NCBI GenBank assembly: GCA_034660395.1
Contig: JAYEJA010000057.1
Location: 1-16,653 of the forward strand
Length of the DNA: 16,653 nucleotides
Source of the DNA: JAQVEM01 sp034660395
GTDB taxonomy: Bacteria; Actinomycetota; Humimicrobiia; Humimicrobiales; Humimicrobiaceae
Direction: 5' to 3'
In this document: piece after piece, positions 1-7,319 of the stretch
Position numbering within the stretch: the stretch's first letter is position 1
Layout: each line of letters starts with the position of its first letter
Notes under the pieces: generated by a model
Seen by the model: only the letters and a program-made list of their open reading frames with translations
Told to the model about the DNA's origin: nothing
Databases searched by the model: none
Position numbers and translations under genes: made by a program

Positions 1-84
1 CCTGAGTGCTGGGGATCAAGGGATACAATTTACTGGGGCGCTCCGGAGGAGGTTGTACTTAATCCGGCGAATAATAAATGCTAA
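1..84 (+). CDS. 3' end of an upstream gene (27 codons visible)
   Basis: Frame 1 is open from the window edge to TAA at 82-84 and ends in ...YWGAPEEVVLNPANNKC. Its stop overlaps the ATG of the next gene (78-80) by 7 nt, the usual geometry of translational coupling. I do not recognise the family from this tail. A GGAGGAGG string at 45-52 lies inside it but is too far from position 78 to be that gene's ribosome binding site. The open frame could also be chance, since only 84 nt are visible. Confidence 0.4.
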   Translation, partial: PECWGSRDTIYWGAPEEVVLNPANNKC

Positions 85-584
85 ATTATTTTATTAAAAA
101 AAGCATCATCTTTGTTGACATAAAGCGCCTTTTAGCCTTTGTTTTTCTTATATACTCCGTTGTAAAAAACAGGGATAAGACAAAAAAAGCTTTAAAAATA
201 GCATTAAAGACCCTGGTAAAAATACTACCGGTAATGATTATAATAGTAATATCTATCGGATTCATGCTCGGATTCTTACCTTCCGGTATAATTTCCCGTG
301 TTGTCGGTGAACAGGCCGGCTTTTTTGGAGTACTGGTTACTGCCGCCCTGGGTTCCATTTTATTTATTCCGTCGTTAATATCATTTCCAATCGCGGCTTC
401 CCTTCTTGACGGAGGTGCTTCAATAATTTCAGTATCCGCCTTTATCACCACCCTTACCATGGTTGGGGTAATAACAATACCCATAGAAGTAAGAGAGATG
501 GGTAAAAAAATTACAGTACTCAGGAATATATTTAGTTTCATATTTGCAGTAATAATTGCGCTTATCATGGAGATTATTTTATGA
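78..584 (+). CDS. half-size permease, COG0701/ArsP_1-like, first of a pair
   Basis: A 168-residue integral membrane protein with about four to five hydrophobic segments (about residues 10-28, 45-68, 82-110, 118-136, 150-168). The core carries an FIPSLISFPIAASLLDGGAS stretch (about 96-115), which matches the style of the repeated half of COG0701 permeases: a Pro- and Ser-rich kink followed by a Gly-containing helix. Full-length members hold two such halves in about 300 residues; here each half is a separate gene, and the next gene supplies the second. The pair probably forms one heteromeric transporter. ATG 78 is the first start after an in-frame stop at 60-62. It has no nearby ribosome binding site but overlaps the upstream stop, so coupled translation is likely. 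The substrate is unknown; relatives include arsenite and organoarsenical permeases, but no metal-binding residues identify a substrate here. Confidence 0.8.
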   Translation: MLNYFIKKSIIFVDIKRLLAFVFLIYSVVKNRDKTKKALKIALKTLVKILPVMIIIVISIGFMLGFLPSGIISRVVGEQAGFFGVLVTAALGSILFIPSLISFPIAASLLDGGASIISVSAFITTLTMVGVITIPIEVREMGKKITVLRNIFSFIFAVIIALIMEIIL

Positions 585-1150
585 ATTCTTTAAAAGATAA
601 TAAAACCACTGAAAAAAACAAACAAAAAAAGGCCATATTAAGGGATTACCTGATAATGGGGGTAGCTCTTATCGCAGCAGCAGCCATTCTCCTGATTCTT
701 CCCGAACGGTCCGGCGCGGTACTCAATACAACGAAGAATTATTTTATAAGGCTTATTACAATCCTTCCGGCAGTCATGATAATAATAGGGCTATTTTCCG
801 TATGGATTCCCAGAAGTACAATTATAAAATATATGGGCAAAACTTCCGGAGTAAAAGGCATTTTAATTTCATTAGCGCTGGGAATGCTTCCAACCGGCCC
901 CCTGTACATCGCATTTCCAATGGCTGCAGCTTTACTGAAAAAGGGCGCAAAAGTATCAAACATAATTATATTTATTTCAGCATGGGCATGCATAAAGCTG
1001 CCGCAGGAATTTGTGGAAATCCAGTTTATGGGTATAAATTTTACAATGCTAAGATTATCCCTTACTATATTTTTTGTAATAATAATGGGAATAATAATTG
1101 AAAAAATAATAAAATTTACCCGTAAAAATCCCGAACTGATTAAAAAATAA
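581..1150 (+). CDS. half-size permease, COG0701/ArsP_1-like, second of a pair
   Basis: A 189-residue membrane protein whose start overlaps the previous stop as ATGA (581-584), with GGAG about 8 nt upstream, so the two halves are translationally coupled. After a charged, Lys-rich cytoplasmic N-terminus (residues 1-22) come about five hydrophobic segments. The central motif GMLPTGPLYIAFPMAAALL (about 105-123) mirrors FIPSLISFPIAASLL of the partner, and both are followed by a KKGA or DGGA turn. This internal symmetry supports two halves of one transporter. SAWACIKLPQE (about 133-143) adds a Trp-Ala-Cys near the presumed pore. The C-terminus is basic (KIIKFTRKNPELIKK), consistent with a cytoplasmic end. 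Substrate unknown; the PadR-type gene 32 bp downstream, with paired cysteines, would fit metal or metalloid control, but that is inference. Confidence 0.83.
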   Translation: MNSLKDNKTTEKNKQKKAILRDYLIMGVALIAAAAILLILPERSGAVLNTTKNYFIRLITILPAVMIIIGLFSVWIPRSTIIKYMGKTSGVKGILISLALGMLPTGPLYIAFPMAAALLKKGAKVSNIIIFISAWACIKLPQEFVEIQFMGINFTMLRLSLTIFFVIIMGIIIEKIIKFTRKNPELIKK

Positions 1151-1182
1151 AGCATGATAAAATATAAGTAAAAGGACCTGAT

Positions 1183-1572
1183 TTGAGCGATAAAAATACC
1201 AAAAATATAACCAGGGAGAGATTTGAAAGATGTTCCTGCAAAAGCAGGAAAATAAGCAGGTTCTTAATACCGGCCATCCTGCTGCTTCTCTCTGAAAAAC
1301 CATCCCATGGCTATGAGCTCACAGAAAAATATTCTAAACTCGGATTTACCGGAGCAGGTTCAGACCCCGGTGCCATATACAGAACGTTAAAACTTCTGGA
1401 CAAAGATGGTTTTATTAAGCCGGAATGGAAGACCGAAGAGTCTGGCCCCGCAAAAAAAATCTATTCGGTAACCAGGGAGGGGACAGAACTATTATCCAGC
1501 TGGATAGAAGAAATTGAAGAAAGAAAAAAAGTGTTTGAACTGTTTCTTAAAAGATATAATAAATTAAAGTAA
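1183..1572 (+). CDS. PadR-family transcriptional regulator with N-terminal Cys-X-Cys
   Basis: A 129-residue winged-helix regulator. Residues 27-50 (FLIPAILLLLSEKPSHGYELTEKY) are the typical PadR opening, GAIYRTLKLLDKDGFIKPEW (63-82) is the recognition helix plus wing, and KKIYSVTREGTELL (91-104) is the conserved PadR strand. A C-terminal helix (about 106-129) would form the dimer arm. Before the fold, residues 11-22 hold Cys17-Ser-Cys19 in a Lys/Arg-rich stretch, not part of the basic PadR fold and a possible metal or redox site. The start is TTG 1183, with AAAGGA at 1171-1176 at 6-nt spacing. It follows the permease pair by 32 bp on the same strand and precedes the palindrome at 1670-1696 and the ABC operon. 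PadR proteins commonly repress neighbouring transporter genes, so either operon could be its target. Confidence 0.9.
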   Translation: MSDKNTKNITRERFERCSCKSRKISRFLIPAILLLLSEKPSHGYELTEKYSKLGFTGAGSDPGAIYRTLKLLDKDGFIKPEWKTEESGPAKKIYSVTREGTELLSSWIEEIEERKKVFELFLKRYNKLK

Positions 1573-1593
1573 AACTATAAATCTCCTTTGTTA

Positions 1594-1619
1594 AGCCGCG
1601 ATCCCGGCTGCATGTTTTT
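1594..1619 (+). terminator. probable intrinsic terminator after the PadR gene
   Basis: AGCCG (1594-1598) pairs with CGGCT (1605-1609) across a 6-nt loop and is followed by GCATG and a run of five T (1615-1619). The stem is short but GC-rich. It sits 21 bp after the PadR stop and would separate the permease-PadR unit from the ABC operon. Confidence 0.5.
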
Positions 1620-1669
1620 ATTCCCGGTCATAAATTTATCTAATTACATCCAGGGGTTTTCTTTTAATT

Positions 1670-1696
1670 TATACATTATAAATTATATAATGTATA
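1670..1696. promoter_or_regulatory. perfect inverted repeat, probable operator/promoter of the ABC operon
   Basis: TATACATTATA (1670-1680) and TATAATGTATA (1686-1696) are exact reverse complements, separated by AATTA. The right arm contains TATAAT (1686-1691), a consensus -10 on the plus strand, with only a weak -35 upstream. The first gene of the ABC operon starts at 1728, about 30 nt after the expected start of transcription. PadR proteins bind AT-rich dyads, so the adjacent PadR protein is the obvious candidate ligand. The match to a PadR operator is inferred from position and symmetry only. Confidence 0.6.
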
Positions 1697-1727
1697 AAAA
1701 AGTATAAACCCTATATAACATCGGGAT

Positions 1728-1973
1728 ATGACTGACTTAATGACAGCTGACATAGAAAACACCATAGCAGAATTTTTAAAACTTCTGCCTCTGTTTATAC
1801 CCGTACTTATAATCGAATACGGACTTATGATTTTTGCCCTTGTCCATGCAATACGTAATGAAGTGTCATATATCCCGAAATGGGGCTGGATTTTAATTAT
1901 TGTTCTGATTAATATCATCGGACCGATAATATTTCTTTTAGTAGGGAGAAAGAAAGAAACAGAGAATGATTGA
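1728..1973 (+). CDS. small PLDc_N-type (YxlE-like) membrane protein
   Basis: An 81-residue protein with two transmembrane helices (about 20-41 and 53-72) joined by the short loop HAIRNEVSYIPKWGW. The ending IINIIGPIIFLLVGRKK matches the phospholipase-D-nuclease N-terminal domain (PLDc_N), found alone in small proteins such as B. subtilis YxlE. YxlE is a negative regulator of the SigY system and precedes ABC genes yxlF and yxlG; the same gene order is seen here. The stop overlaps the ATPase start by 8 nt, so the three genes are probably co-translated. No sigma factor gene is next to it. The function here is unknown; a membrane partner of the ABC transporter is most likely. The ribosome binding site is weak (GGGA only 2-3 nt from ATG). 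Confidence 0.75.
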   Translation: MTDLMTADIENTIAEFLKLLPLFIPVLIIEYGLMIFALVHAIRNEVSYIPKWGWILIIVLINIIGPIIFLLVGRKKETEND

Positions 1974-2889
1974 AGTTTCAGGTTTAAGTAAAAAATACGG
2001 GCATTTCGAAGCTTTAAAATCCATAAGTTTCAGGGTAGAAAAGGGAACTGTATTCGGCTTTATTGGCAGGAACGGGGCCGGCAAGACAACCACCATGAAT
2101 ATCCTGACCGGACTTTTAAAATTTGATAAGGGGAAGGTTTTAATAAAGGGAAAAGAATTATCAAAGAGCAGGCGCAGTCTTTCAAAAATAATAGGATACC
2201 TGCCGGAGTCTCCTTCATTTTATGATTACATGAATTCCTACGAATACTTAAACTTTATCGGCGGGATAATAGGTTATAATAAGAACCTCAAAAAAACTAC
2301 CGGAGAGCTTCTGGAAAAAGTTAAATTAACCAAACATGGTAAAAGGCGCATCGGCGTATATTCAAGGGGGATGAAGCAGCGGCTGGCGCTTGCAGTAGCA
2401 TTCATGAACAGCCCCGAAATTCTTTTTCTTGACGAGCCTGCTTCCGCCCTGGATCCCGGAGGAAGAAAGGAAATGCTTGAACTAATCGAAGATTTAAAGG
2501 ACGAAAAAATAACGATTTTTCTTTCAACCCATATTTTAAACGACGCAGAAAAAGTCTGCGACAGGATTTGCATCATAGACGAAGGAAGGATACTTTTAAC
2601 CGAGCAGCTGTCCAGGTTATACAAAACACATATCCAGCCAATTCTTGACATTGAGTTTGAAGATAACCCTGAGGATTTCATAACACCGATAAAAAAGCTT
2701 GACTGGGTTGAGAATATAAAAATAGAAAGGCATACAGCAAGTATTTATGTCAAAGATATAGATACTGCCAGGAGGGAAATTTTGAAAGAAATTTCAAAGC
2801 TTGACACCGGTATAATAAGCTACCGGATAAGAAAAAGCACACTTGAGGATATCTTTATGAGAATGGTAGGCAAAAATGAACTCATTTAA
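1966..2889 (+). CDS. ABC-2-type transporter ATP-binding protein
   Basis: A 307-residue nucleotide-binding subunit with all catalytic motifs: Walker A GRNGAGKT (34-41), a Q-loop region with the YLPESPSFYDYM variant (79-90, Glu in place of Gln, common in ABC-2 exporters), signature YSRGMKQR (132-139), Walker B ILFLDEP (152-158) and the H-loop His at 189. Residues about 220-307 form the extra C-terminal domain common in ABC-2/drug-type ATPases, ending with TLEDIFMRMVG. It overlaps the small membrane protein by 8 nt and the permease by 14 nt. It would energise the permease encoded next, probably as a homodimer with two permease copies. The closest described arrangement is YxlF; export of a peptide, lipid or drug is possible but the sequence does not show which. 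Confidence 0.95.
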   Translation: MIEVSGLSKKYGHFEALKSISFRVEKGTVFGFIGRNGAGKTTTMNILTGLLKFDKGKVLIKGKELSKSRRSLSKIIGYLPESPSFYDYMNSYEYLNFIGGIIGYNKNLKKTTGELLEKVKLTKHGKRRIGVYSRGMKQRLALAVAFMNSPEILFLDEPASALDPGGRKEMLELIEDLKDEKITIFLSTHILNDAEKVCDRICIIDEGRILLTEQLSRLYKTHIQPILDIEFEDNPEDFITPIKKLDWVENIKIERHTASIYVKDIDTARREILKEISKLDTGIISYRIRKSTLEDIFMRMVGKNELI

Positions 2890-3643
2890 AGCGTATTTTA
2901 AAAAAGAAGCCACTGAAGCCGTAAGAACCAATAAATACCTCATTTTATTTACCGGTACCGTTTTCTGGGCCCTGCTTAATCCGCTAATGTTAAAACTTCT
3001 GCCTGTGATAATGGAAAATTATGTCACAACAGAAATAGCCGAACTTTTTTCTTATGTCAGCCGTGACAACGCCTTTACGAACTTCCTCGGTGATTTATTC
3101 GAGATGGGAACACTTTTTATGGTATTTTCACTTATGGGGCTTATTGCCGGCGAAGTTTACGGCAAAAAGCTGACCTTTCCCTACTCCAGGGGAGCAAGCC
3201 CCGCTGGAATGGTGCTTGCAAAATATATACATTATTTAGTTACCATTAATGTTTTAATTTTGATAGCATTTATAACCAACTACTTTTACATCATTTATCT
3301 ATTTACCGATGGAATACTGTCGATTGGAATTGTCCTAAAATCGGCTCTCCTTTATATGCTTTACTACAGTATGCTTCTATCAATACTTATTTTTTTCAGC
3401 AGTATCTTAAAAAGAAGCATTCTTGCAGGAATAACCACGCTGGTTCTCGGGTATGGTCTAAGTATATTTAATCAATTTAGAAATATAAGATCTTATTTCC
3501 CCAATTATCTTTTATATAAGGCAGCAGACCTTATAAACGTTTTTGACAGCTCCCTGATCGCAACTGTAATTATTTCCCTCTTTATAATCATACTGCTGGT
3601 CTGCTTAACCATATATCGTATGAAAAAAATTGATATCTCCTGA
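2876..3643 (+). CDS. ABC-2-type transporter permease
   Basis: A 255-residue membrane protein with about six hydrophobic segments. A cytoplasmic N-terminus (SFKAYFKKEATEAVRTNKYL) leads into the first helix (about 22-45), then come helices at about 78-97, 118-140, 150-178, 185-205 and 228-250. The helix after residue 80 and the GEVYGKKLTFPYSRGASPAGMVLAKY loop (about 91-116) are typical of ABC-2 permeases, where the EREKGT-like amphipathic element sits. Its ATG lies inside the ATPase gene (14-nt overlap). It ends with TGA 20 bp before the stop of the convergent methyltransferase, with no terminator visible between them. It is probably the YxlG-like partner of the preceding ATPase. Confidence 0.9.
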   Translation: MNSFKAYFKKEATEAVRTNKYLILFTGTVFWALLNPLMLKLLPVIMENYVTTEIAELFSYVSRDNAFTNFLGDLFEMGTLFMVFSLMGLIAGEVYGKKLTFPYSRGASPAGMVLAKYIHYLVTINVLILIAFITNYFYIIYLFTDGILSIGIVLKSALLYMLYYSMLLSILIFFSSILKRSILAGITTLVLGYGLSIFNQFRNIRSYFPNYLLYKAADLINVFDSSLIATVIISLFIIILLVCLTIYRMKKIDIS

Positions 3644-3662
3644 AACTGCAGGCAGCCGGAAA

Positions 3663-4526
3663 CTAATTAGTAAACTTTGCGTATATATCACCGCTAAAGG
3701 AAGTCTTGCTTGGTATTGACAAAATAATCTCGCGTATTTCATTACTGGTAACCCATTCATCCAGTGCAAAAGACATCGTTTCACCAAACGAGTAATTAAA
3801 CTTCACATCTCCAATCCCTGATAGATACTCTACTGATTTTATAGATTTTTTAATAAGTCCCGGCGTAGGTGTAAACTCAAAAGATATCATTTTAATTGAT
3901 TTAGAAAGACCCTTAATAACCTCACCTTCAAAACCTTCAACATCTATTTTACACATATCCGGGCTCCCATACTCTTCAATTAATTTATCCAGGGTAGTAA
4001 CAGGGACAGTAACATTCTTATTTCATTGAAAAGCAGAAGTGGATGTAAAAAACATATCGCTTTTCTTAACACTTTCTATCCATTCGCCTGACATGGATGA
4101 AATAGTATGAGAGTCACTGAGTATTAAGTTTCCTTTGCCTTCTTTTACTCCAACAGCCTTATGGACTAAAACTACTTCGCTATTATTTCCATATTTCTTC
4201 TTTAATTTTTTCATACATTTATCCTGAGGTTCAACAGCCACTACCCTGGCTCCAAGCTTAAGAAAAACCCTGGTCCTGTTACCCAGATTTGCACCTATAT
4301 CAAAACAGAGGTCACCCTTTTTTATAAACTGAGAGTAAAACCTTAATAACTTTTTTCTGCTTAAAAAATTTGATATGAATAAAACTGTGGTATATACGGC
4401 ATTATACAATCTGGTAAATCTCAATATCCTTACAAAAATATTTAGTGCTCTTATAGGTATCAACCCAGATTTTGTACAGCTTGCTTTGCTGTCATTTCTC
4501 GTCTTAATTTTTCTTATATAATTCAT
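3663..4526 (-). pseudogene. FkbM-family SAM-dependent methyltransferase interrupted by in-frame TGA
   Basis: Two open segments (4526-4026 and 4022-3666) lie in the same frame, separated only by TGA at 4025-4023. Together they give about 287 residues, a normal FkbM length. The first carries the SAM-binding DIGANLG (76-82) and VEP (98-100). The second continues with VTVPVTTLDKL, KIDVEGFEGEV and SFEFTPTP, the standard FkbM order, with no frame change or missing sequence. The stop falls after SAFQ and before NKNVTVPV, where family members usually have Trp, so TGG to TGA is the simplest explanation. Other genes here use TGA as stop and TGG for Trp. It is therefore annotated as a recent nonsense pseudogene; readthrough cannot be excluded. 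The likely original role was O-methylation of a glycan or lipid. There are no polysaccharide genes beside it. ATG 4526 has GGAG 3 nt upstream. Confidence 0.8.
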
Positions 4527-4757
4527 AAACTCCGATATAAAAACCCATAGTCTTATAGACTATATTTTTAAAAAAGAGTTTCTTTAGATAATAGTTATAT
4601 CAAAAACAACAATACAGCTACCGGAAACCAGTAGTATATATAGTTAAAAATAAAAAATAGCAGATAAAAGAAATAATTATTTATATTTATATATAAATAT
4701 TTAGCCTCTGAATAGTGTAAGTCCGAAATTTTCTTTCATCTGCTATTTAGCCTGATT

Positions 4758-4779
4758 AACCGGATATAAAAAACCGGTT
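4758..4779 (-). terminator. weak hairpin downstream of the RRM gene
   Basis: AACCGG (4758-4763) and CCGGTT (4774-4779) form a 6-bp stem with a 10-nt loop, just past the stop of the minus-strand RRM gene. No T run follows the stem on that strand, so termination is uncertain. The rest of 4527-4790 is very AT-rich, with ATATAT-like stretches and no coding frame I can support. Confidence 0.25.
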
Positions 4780-4790
4780 GTCTGTACAAC

Positions 4791-5057
4791 TTAATATCTT
4801 TTAAATTCTCTATTCGGCTTTTCTCTTCTAGGACGGGCTTCATCAACTTTTAAAGTCCGGCCCATAAAGTCAGTACCGTTCAGTTCCTCTTTTGCTTTTT
4901 CTGCTTCAGACGATTCAGCCATTTCTACAAACCCGAATCCCTTACCCGGTATTATGTCAATCTGGTTGACTTTACCGAACTTAGAGAAGAGCTCCTCAAG
5001 CTGTCCATTAGTAGCAGAATAATCAAGATTACCCACATATAACCTATTACCTTGCAT
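4791..5057 (-). CDS. RNA-recognition-motif (RRM) RNA-binding protein
   Basis: An 88-residue single-domain protein. RNP2 is LYVGNL (6-11) and RNP1 is KGFGFVEM (39-46), both with the aromatic residues that stack on RNA bases. Helix 1 is NGQLEELFSKFG (17-28) and helix 2 SEAEKAKEEL (50-59), followed by GTDFMGRTLKVDEARPR (61-77), the standard last strands. A short basic tail (RREKPNREFKRY) adds nonspecific RNA affinity. Small bacterial RRM proteins of this type resemble cyanobacterial Rbp proteins, where several respond to cold; that role here is inference. AAGGAGG lies 8 nt before the ATG. The gene is monocistronic, with a long 5' region that also holds a tiny candidate leader ORF. Confidence 0.95.
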   Translation of the reverse strand: MQGNRLYVGNLDYSATNGQLEELFSKFGKVNQIDIIPGKGFGFVEMAESSEAEKAKEELNGTDFMGRTLKVDEARPRREKPNREFKRY

Positions 5058-5390
5058 CTACATAACCTCCTTTTTCTCAATTCTCCAAGTCTAATAACAT
5101 TACCTCCTGATGTAAAAGCAAGATAATTGCCCTATCATTATGAAGAAACATTATTAAACATAAGATAGTTAAATATTATAACTTTTTTTATCAAAATATC
5201 CAAGAATTCTTTTCTTCAGGTCTTACAATCAATAAAATCTGATTTTTTTAATACTAATCTGCCTCCATTCCCTGCCGCAGGATTTGATAATTTAAATAAA
5301 CAAATATTTATTTTAACCGTCTTCATAAACATAGCATAATACAAATAATAAAGTTATAATGTTTAGCAAATAAAATTTCTATAATTGATT
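5058..5390. other. divergent intergenic region between RRM and plsY-like genes
   Basis: This stretch of about 330 bp has no supported gene. On the minus strand, TACCTCCT (5101-5108) reads as AGGAGGTA directly before ATG 5100-5098 of an 8-codon frame (MLLDLEN, TGA at 5079-5077), followed 7 nt later by the RRM ribosome binding site. This could be a leader peptide, though the spacing to its own ATG is tight. CCTGCCGCAGG (about 5271-5281) is a short GC-rich dyad. The rest is AT-rich and should hold both promoters, but I see no convincing -35/-10 pair on either strand. Confidence 0.3.
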
Positions 5391-6026
5391 ATGGAAACTT
5401 CAGAATTTATCAGAAATATAGGGTTGATAATGCTCTGCTATCTTATAGGAGCAGTTCCTTTCTGTAATATCATTTCAAAAATCCATAGTGATAAAGACTT
5501 AAGGAAAATTGGGGATAAAAATCCGGGCGGGTGGAATCTCGTTTTTAACATATCAAAATACTGGGGAGCAGTTGGAATTACGCTGGACATTCTTAAAGGT
5601 TTTCTCCCTTCTTTTATAATCTTAAGGATTACCGGCTCCGAATTAACAGCCATACTTGCAGGTTGTGCCGCTGTTGCGGGCCATAATTTTTCACCCTATA
5701 TGAAATTATCGGGCGGCAAGGGACTGGCAGCTACCCTGGGTTTTTTCCTTGCAATAAATCCTTTTACCATTCTGGCTTTCGGTGCCGGCATGCTTCTTTC
5801 TCTATTTTCAATTAAAAATATGATATGGTCGGTCATTTCAGCAATTGTTTTTTCAAGTGTATTTCTGTGGCTTCTTAAAGACTCTTCCCTATTTCTGATT
5901 ATGGGACTGCTGCTCTTAATAATCATTATCCCTAAATACATAAACCACTCAATAACCCTCGCCCATAATTTCAAATTCAGGAAGGAAAAAACTTTAAAAG
6001 ATTTATTCACACCGAAGATAAGGTAA
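5391..6026 (+). CDS. PlsY-family glycerol-3-phosphate acyltransferase, divergent
   Basis: A 211-residue polytopic membrane protein. The PlsY framework is clear: KIGDKNPGGWN (39-49) corresponds to the glycerol-phosphate/acyl-phosphate motif usually written S-G-N-P-G-A-T-N, DILKG (66-70) follows at the expected distance, and GHNFSPYMKLSGGKGLAATLG (97-117) is the second motif, with the GGKG phosphate loop intact. The changes from the usual ATN to GWN, and loss of the usual C-terminal motif (residues 180-211 read PKYINHSITLAHNFKFRKEK), make it divergent. Canonical PlsY transfers an acyl group from acyl-phosphate to glycerol-3-phosphate in phospholipid synthesis. This copy may be the housekeeping enzyme or a paralogue with a different acceptor. 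ATG 5391 is preferred over in-frame TTG 5385; no good ribosome binding site precedes either. It is convergent with the next gene, 20 bp between stops. Confidence 0.85.
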   Translation: METSEFIRNIGLIMLCYLIGAVPFCNIISKIHSDKDLRKIGDKNPGGWNLVFNISKYWGAVGITLDILKGFLPSFIILRITGSELTAILAGCAAVAGHNFSPYMKLSGGKGLAATLGFFLAINPFTILAFGAGMLLSLFSIKNMIWSVISAIVFSSVFLWLLKDSSLFLIMGLLLLIIIIPKYINHSITLAHNFKFRKEKTLKDLFTPKIR

Positions 6027-6046
6027 AAACTTTACTGCCGCATGGG

Positions 6047-7255
6047 TCATAATTTTTGTTTATAGCTATCATCTATAAGAGTAAGGCTGTCTTCATGACT
6101 GATATCATATACCCTGCCCTTCCAGTTTACTCCAGTTCCGGCTATGGTATTAAAGACCGAATTTATGGCAATCAGTACCAGATAAATAACTGAAAATGGA
6201 TGCAGTAATATATCTATTGCTCTACTTCTGAATCTTATGGAAAAAACTATCCTTGTTGCTAAAATAATAGCTGCCTGCAGAACCATAAGCTCTATTACAA
6301 TCATAGGCCATTTAAAAATGATTGCAGGCACAAGCCATAAAAATGGAAATAAAAGGACAGCAGATGCCAGGACAATAATAACAGATATTATAGGAAGCCT
6401 GTAATCAAAAGCAGCAAACAAGACCTTTGAATATCCTCTTATCACTTCCCTGAAACTTCTGTAACTCCTGCAATAAAGATTATTCCGGCCATCAAATATC
6501 ATAAACTTATATCCGGCTCTTTTAACCCTTTTTGATATTTTTATATCTTCCAGTACCTCGCTCTTAACAGACTCATGCCCGCCTATTTTTTCATAGACAT
6601 CTCTTTTAAAAAGCATAAACTGCCCTATCGCGGTACAGAAAAGTGCACTTTTTGCTTTTTTTACAAGGAAAAGGGGCATGAAACATAAAATCATATAAAC
6701 TCCGAAAGGAACCATCATCCTTTCATGTATTGTAACCATTATCTCCTTTGAAAATACCGACAGCCCGCCCAGCTTATTTCTTAAAAGGGAAGCTACGGCA
6801 CCTGAAACAGAACCTGGAAAGTGGAGGGTGTCCGCATCGGTAAAAATAAGATAGTCTCCACTGGCATACCCTGCGAGCTGATGGCATGCGTAGGGTTTAC
6901 CCATCCAGCCCTTTTTTAATTTCTTTCCATGATACAGTCTTATTCTTTTGTCTTTTTTTGAAAGCCCCTTAACTATTTCCGCCGTGCTGTCAGTAGAGCT
7001 GTCATCAAGTACCAGTATCTCGATATTGGTGTAATCCTGTTTGGTCAGGGACAAAAGGCATCTTTTTATATTTGCCTCTTCATTTCTTGCAGGGATAAGT
7101 ACTGACACAAGGGGATTTTTATCCAGTATATCCTGCGGAAGTTTATATCTTGATGTATCCTTGAAGACAAAGTTATTAACTAAAAAGTTAAACAGCATAA
7201 AGAGGAGAATTCCGGTAATAGCATATTGATATAGTAAAAATATATCCATATCCAT
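6047..7255 (-). CDS. membrane-bound family 2 glycosyltransferase, CrtQ/CruC-like
   Basis: A 402-residue protein. An N-terminal membrane helix (about 6-30) precedes a cytoplasmic GT-A domain, with VSVLIPARNEEANI (50-63), LVLDDSSTDST (81-91), the metal-binding FTDADT (138-143), GGHESVKSEVLEDI (225-238) with the catalytic-base acidic pair, and RGYSK (273-277) in the QxxRW position. Two to three C-terminal helices (about 288-340 and 352-372) end in the NWKGRVYD motif (377-384), typical of the group containing carotenoid glycosyltransferases (CrtQ, CruC) and related lipid glycosyltransferases. No carotenoid genes are nearby, so lipid or lipid-linked glycosylation is the safer statement. It faces the PlsY-like gene, which also acts on membrane lipids, but they are on opposite strands. 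Starts at 7255 and 7249 are both possible; neither has a clear ribosome binding site. Confidence 0.9.
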   Translation of the reverse strand: MDMDIFLLYQYAITGILLFMLFNFLVNNFVFKDTSRYKLPQDILDKNPLVSVLIPARNEEANIKRCLLSLTKQDYTNIEILVLDDSSTDSTAEIVKGLSKKDKRIRLYHGKKLKKGWMGKPYACHQLAGYASGDYLIFTDADTLHFPGSVSGAVASLLRNKLGGLSVFSKEIMVTIHERMMVPFGVYMILCFMPLFLVKKAKSALFCTAIGQFMLFKRDVYEKIGGHESVKSEVLEDIKISKRVKRAGYKFMIFDGRNNLYCRSYRSFREVIRGYSKVLFAAFDYRLPIISVIIVLASAVLLFPFLWLVPAIIFKWPMIVIELMVLQAAIILATRIVFSIRFRSRAIDILLHPFSVIYLVLIAINSVFNTIAGTGVNWKGRVYDISHEDSLTLIDDSYKQKL

Positions 7256-7319
7256 TTTAATTAAGTAATGCAGCCATTATTGTAGCTAGTTATTATACCA
7301 TAAATTTTAGTTAATAAAG

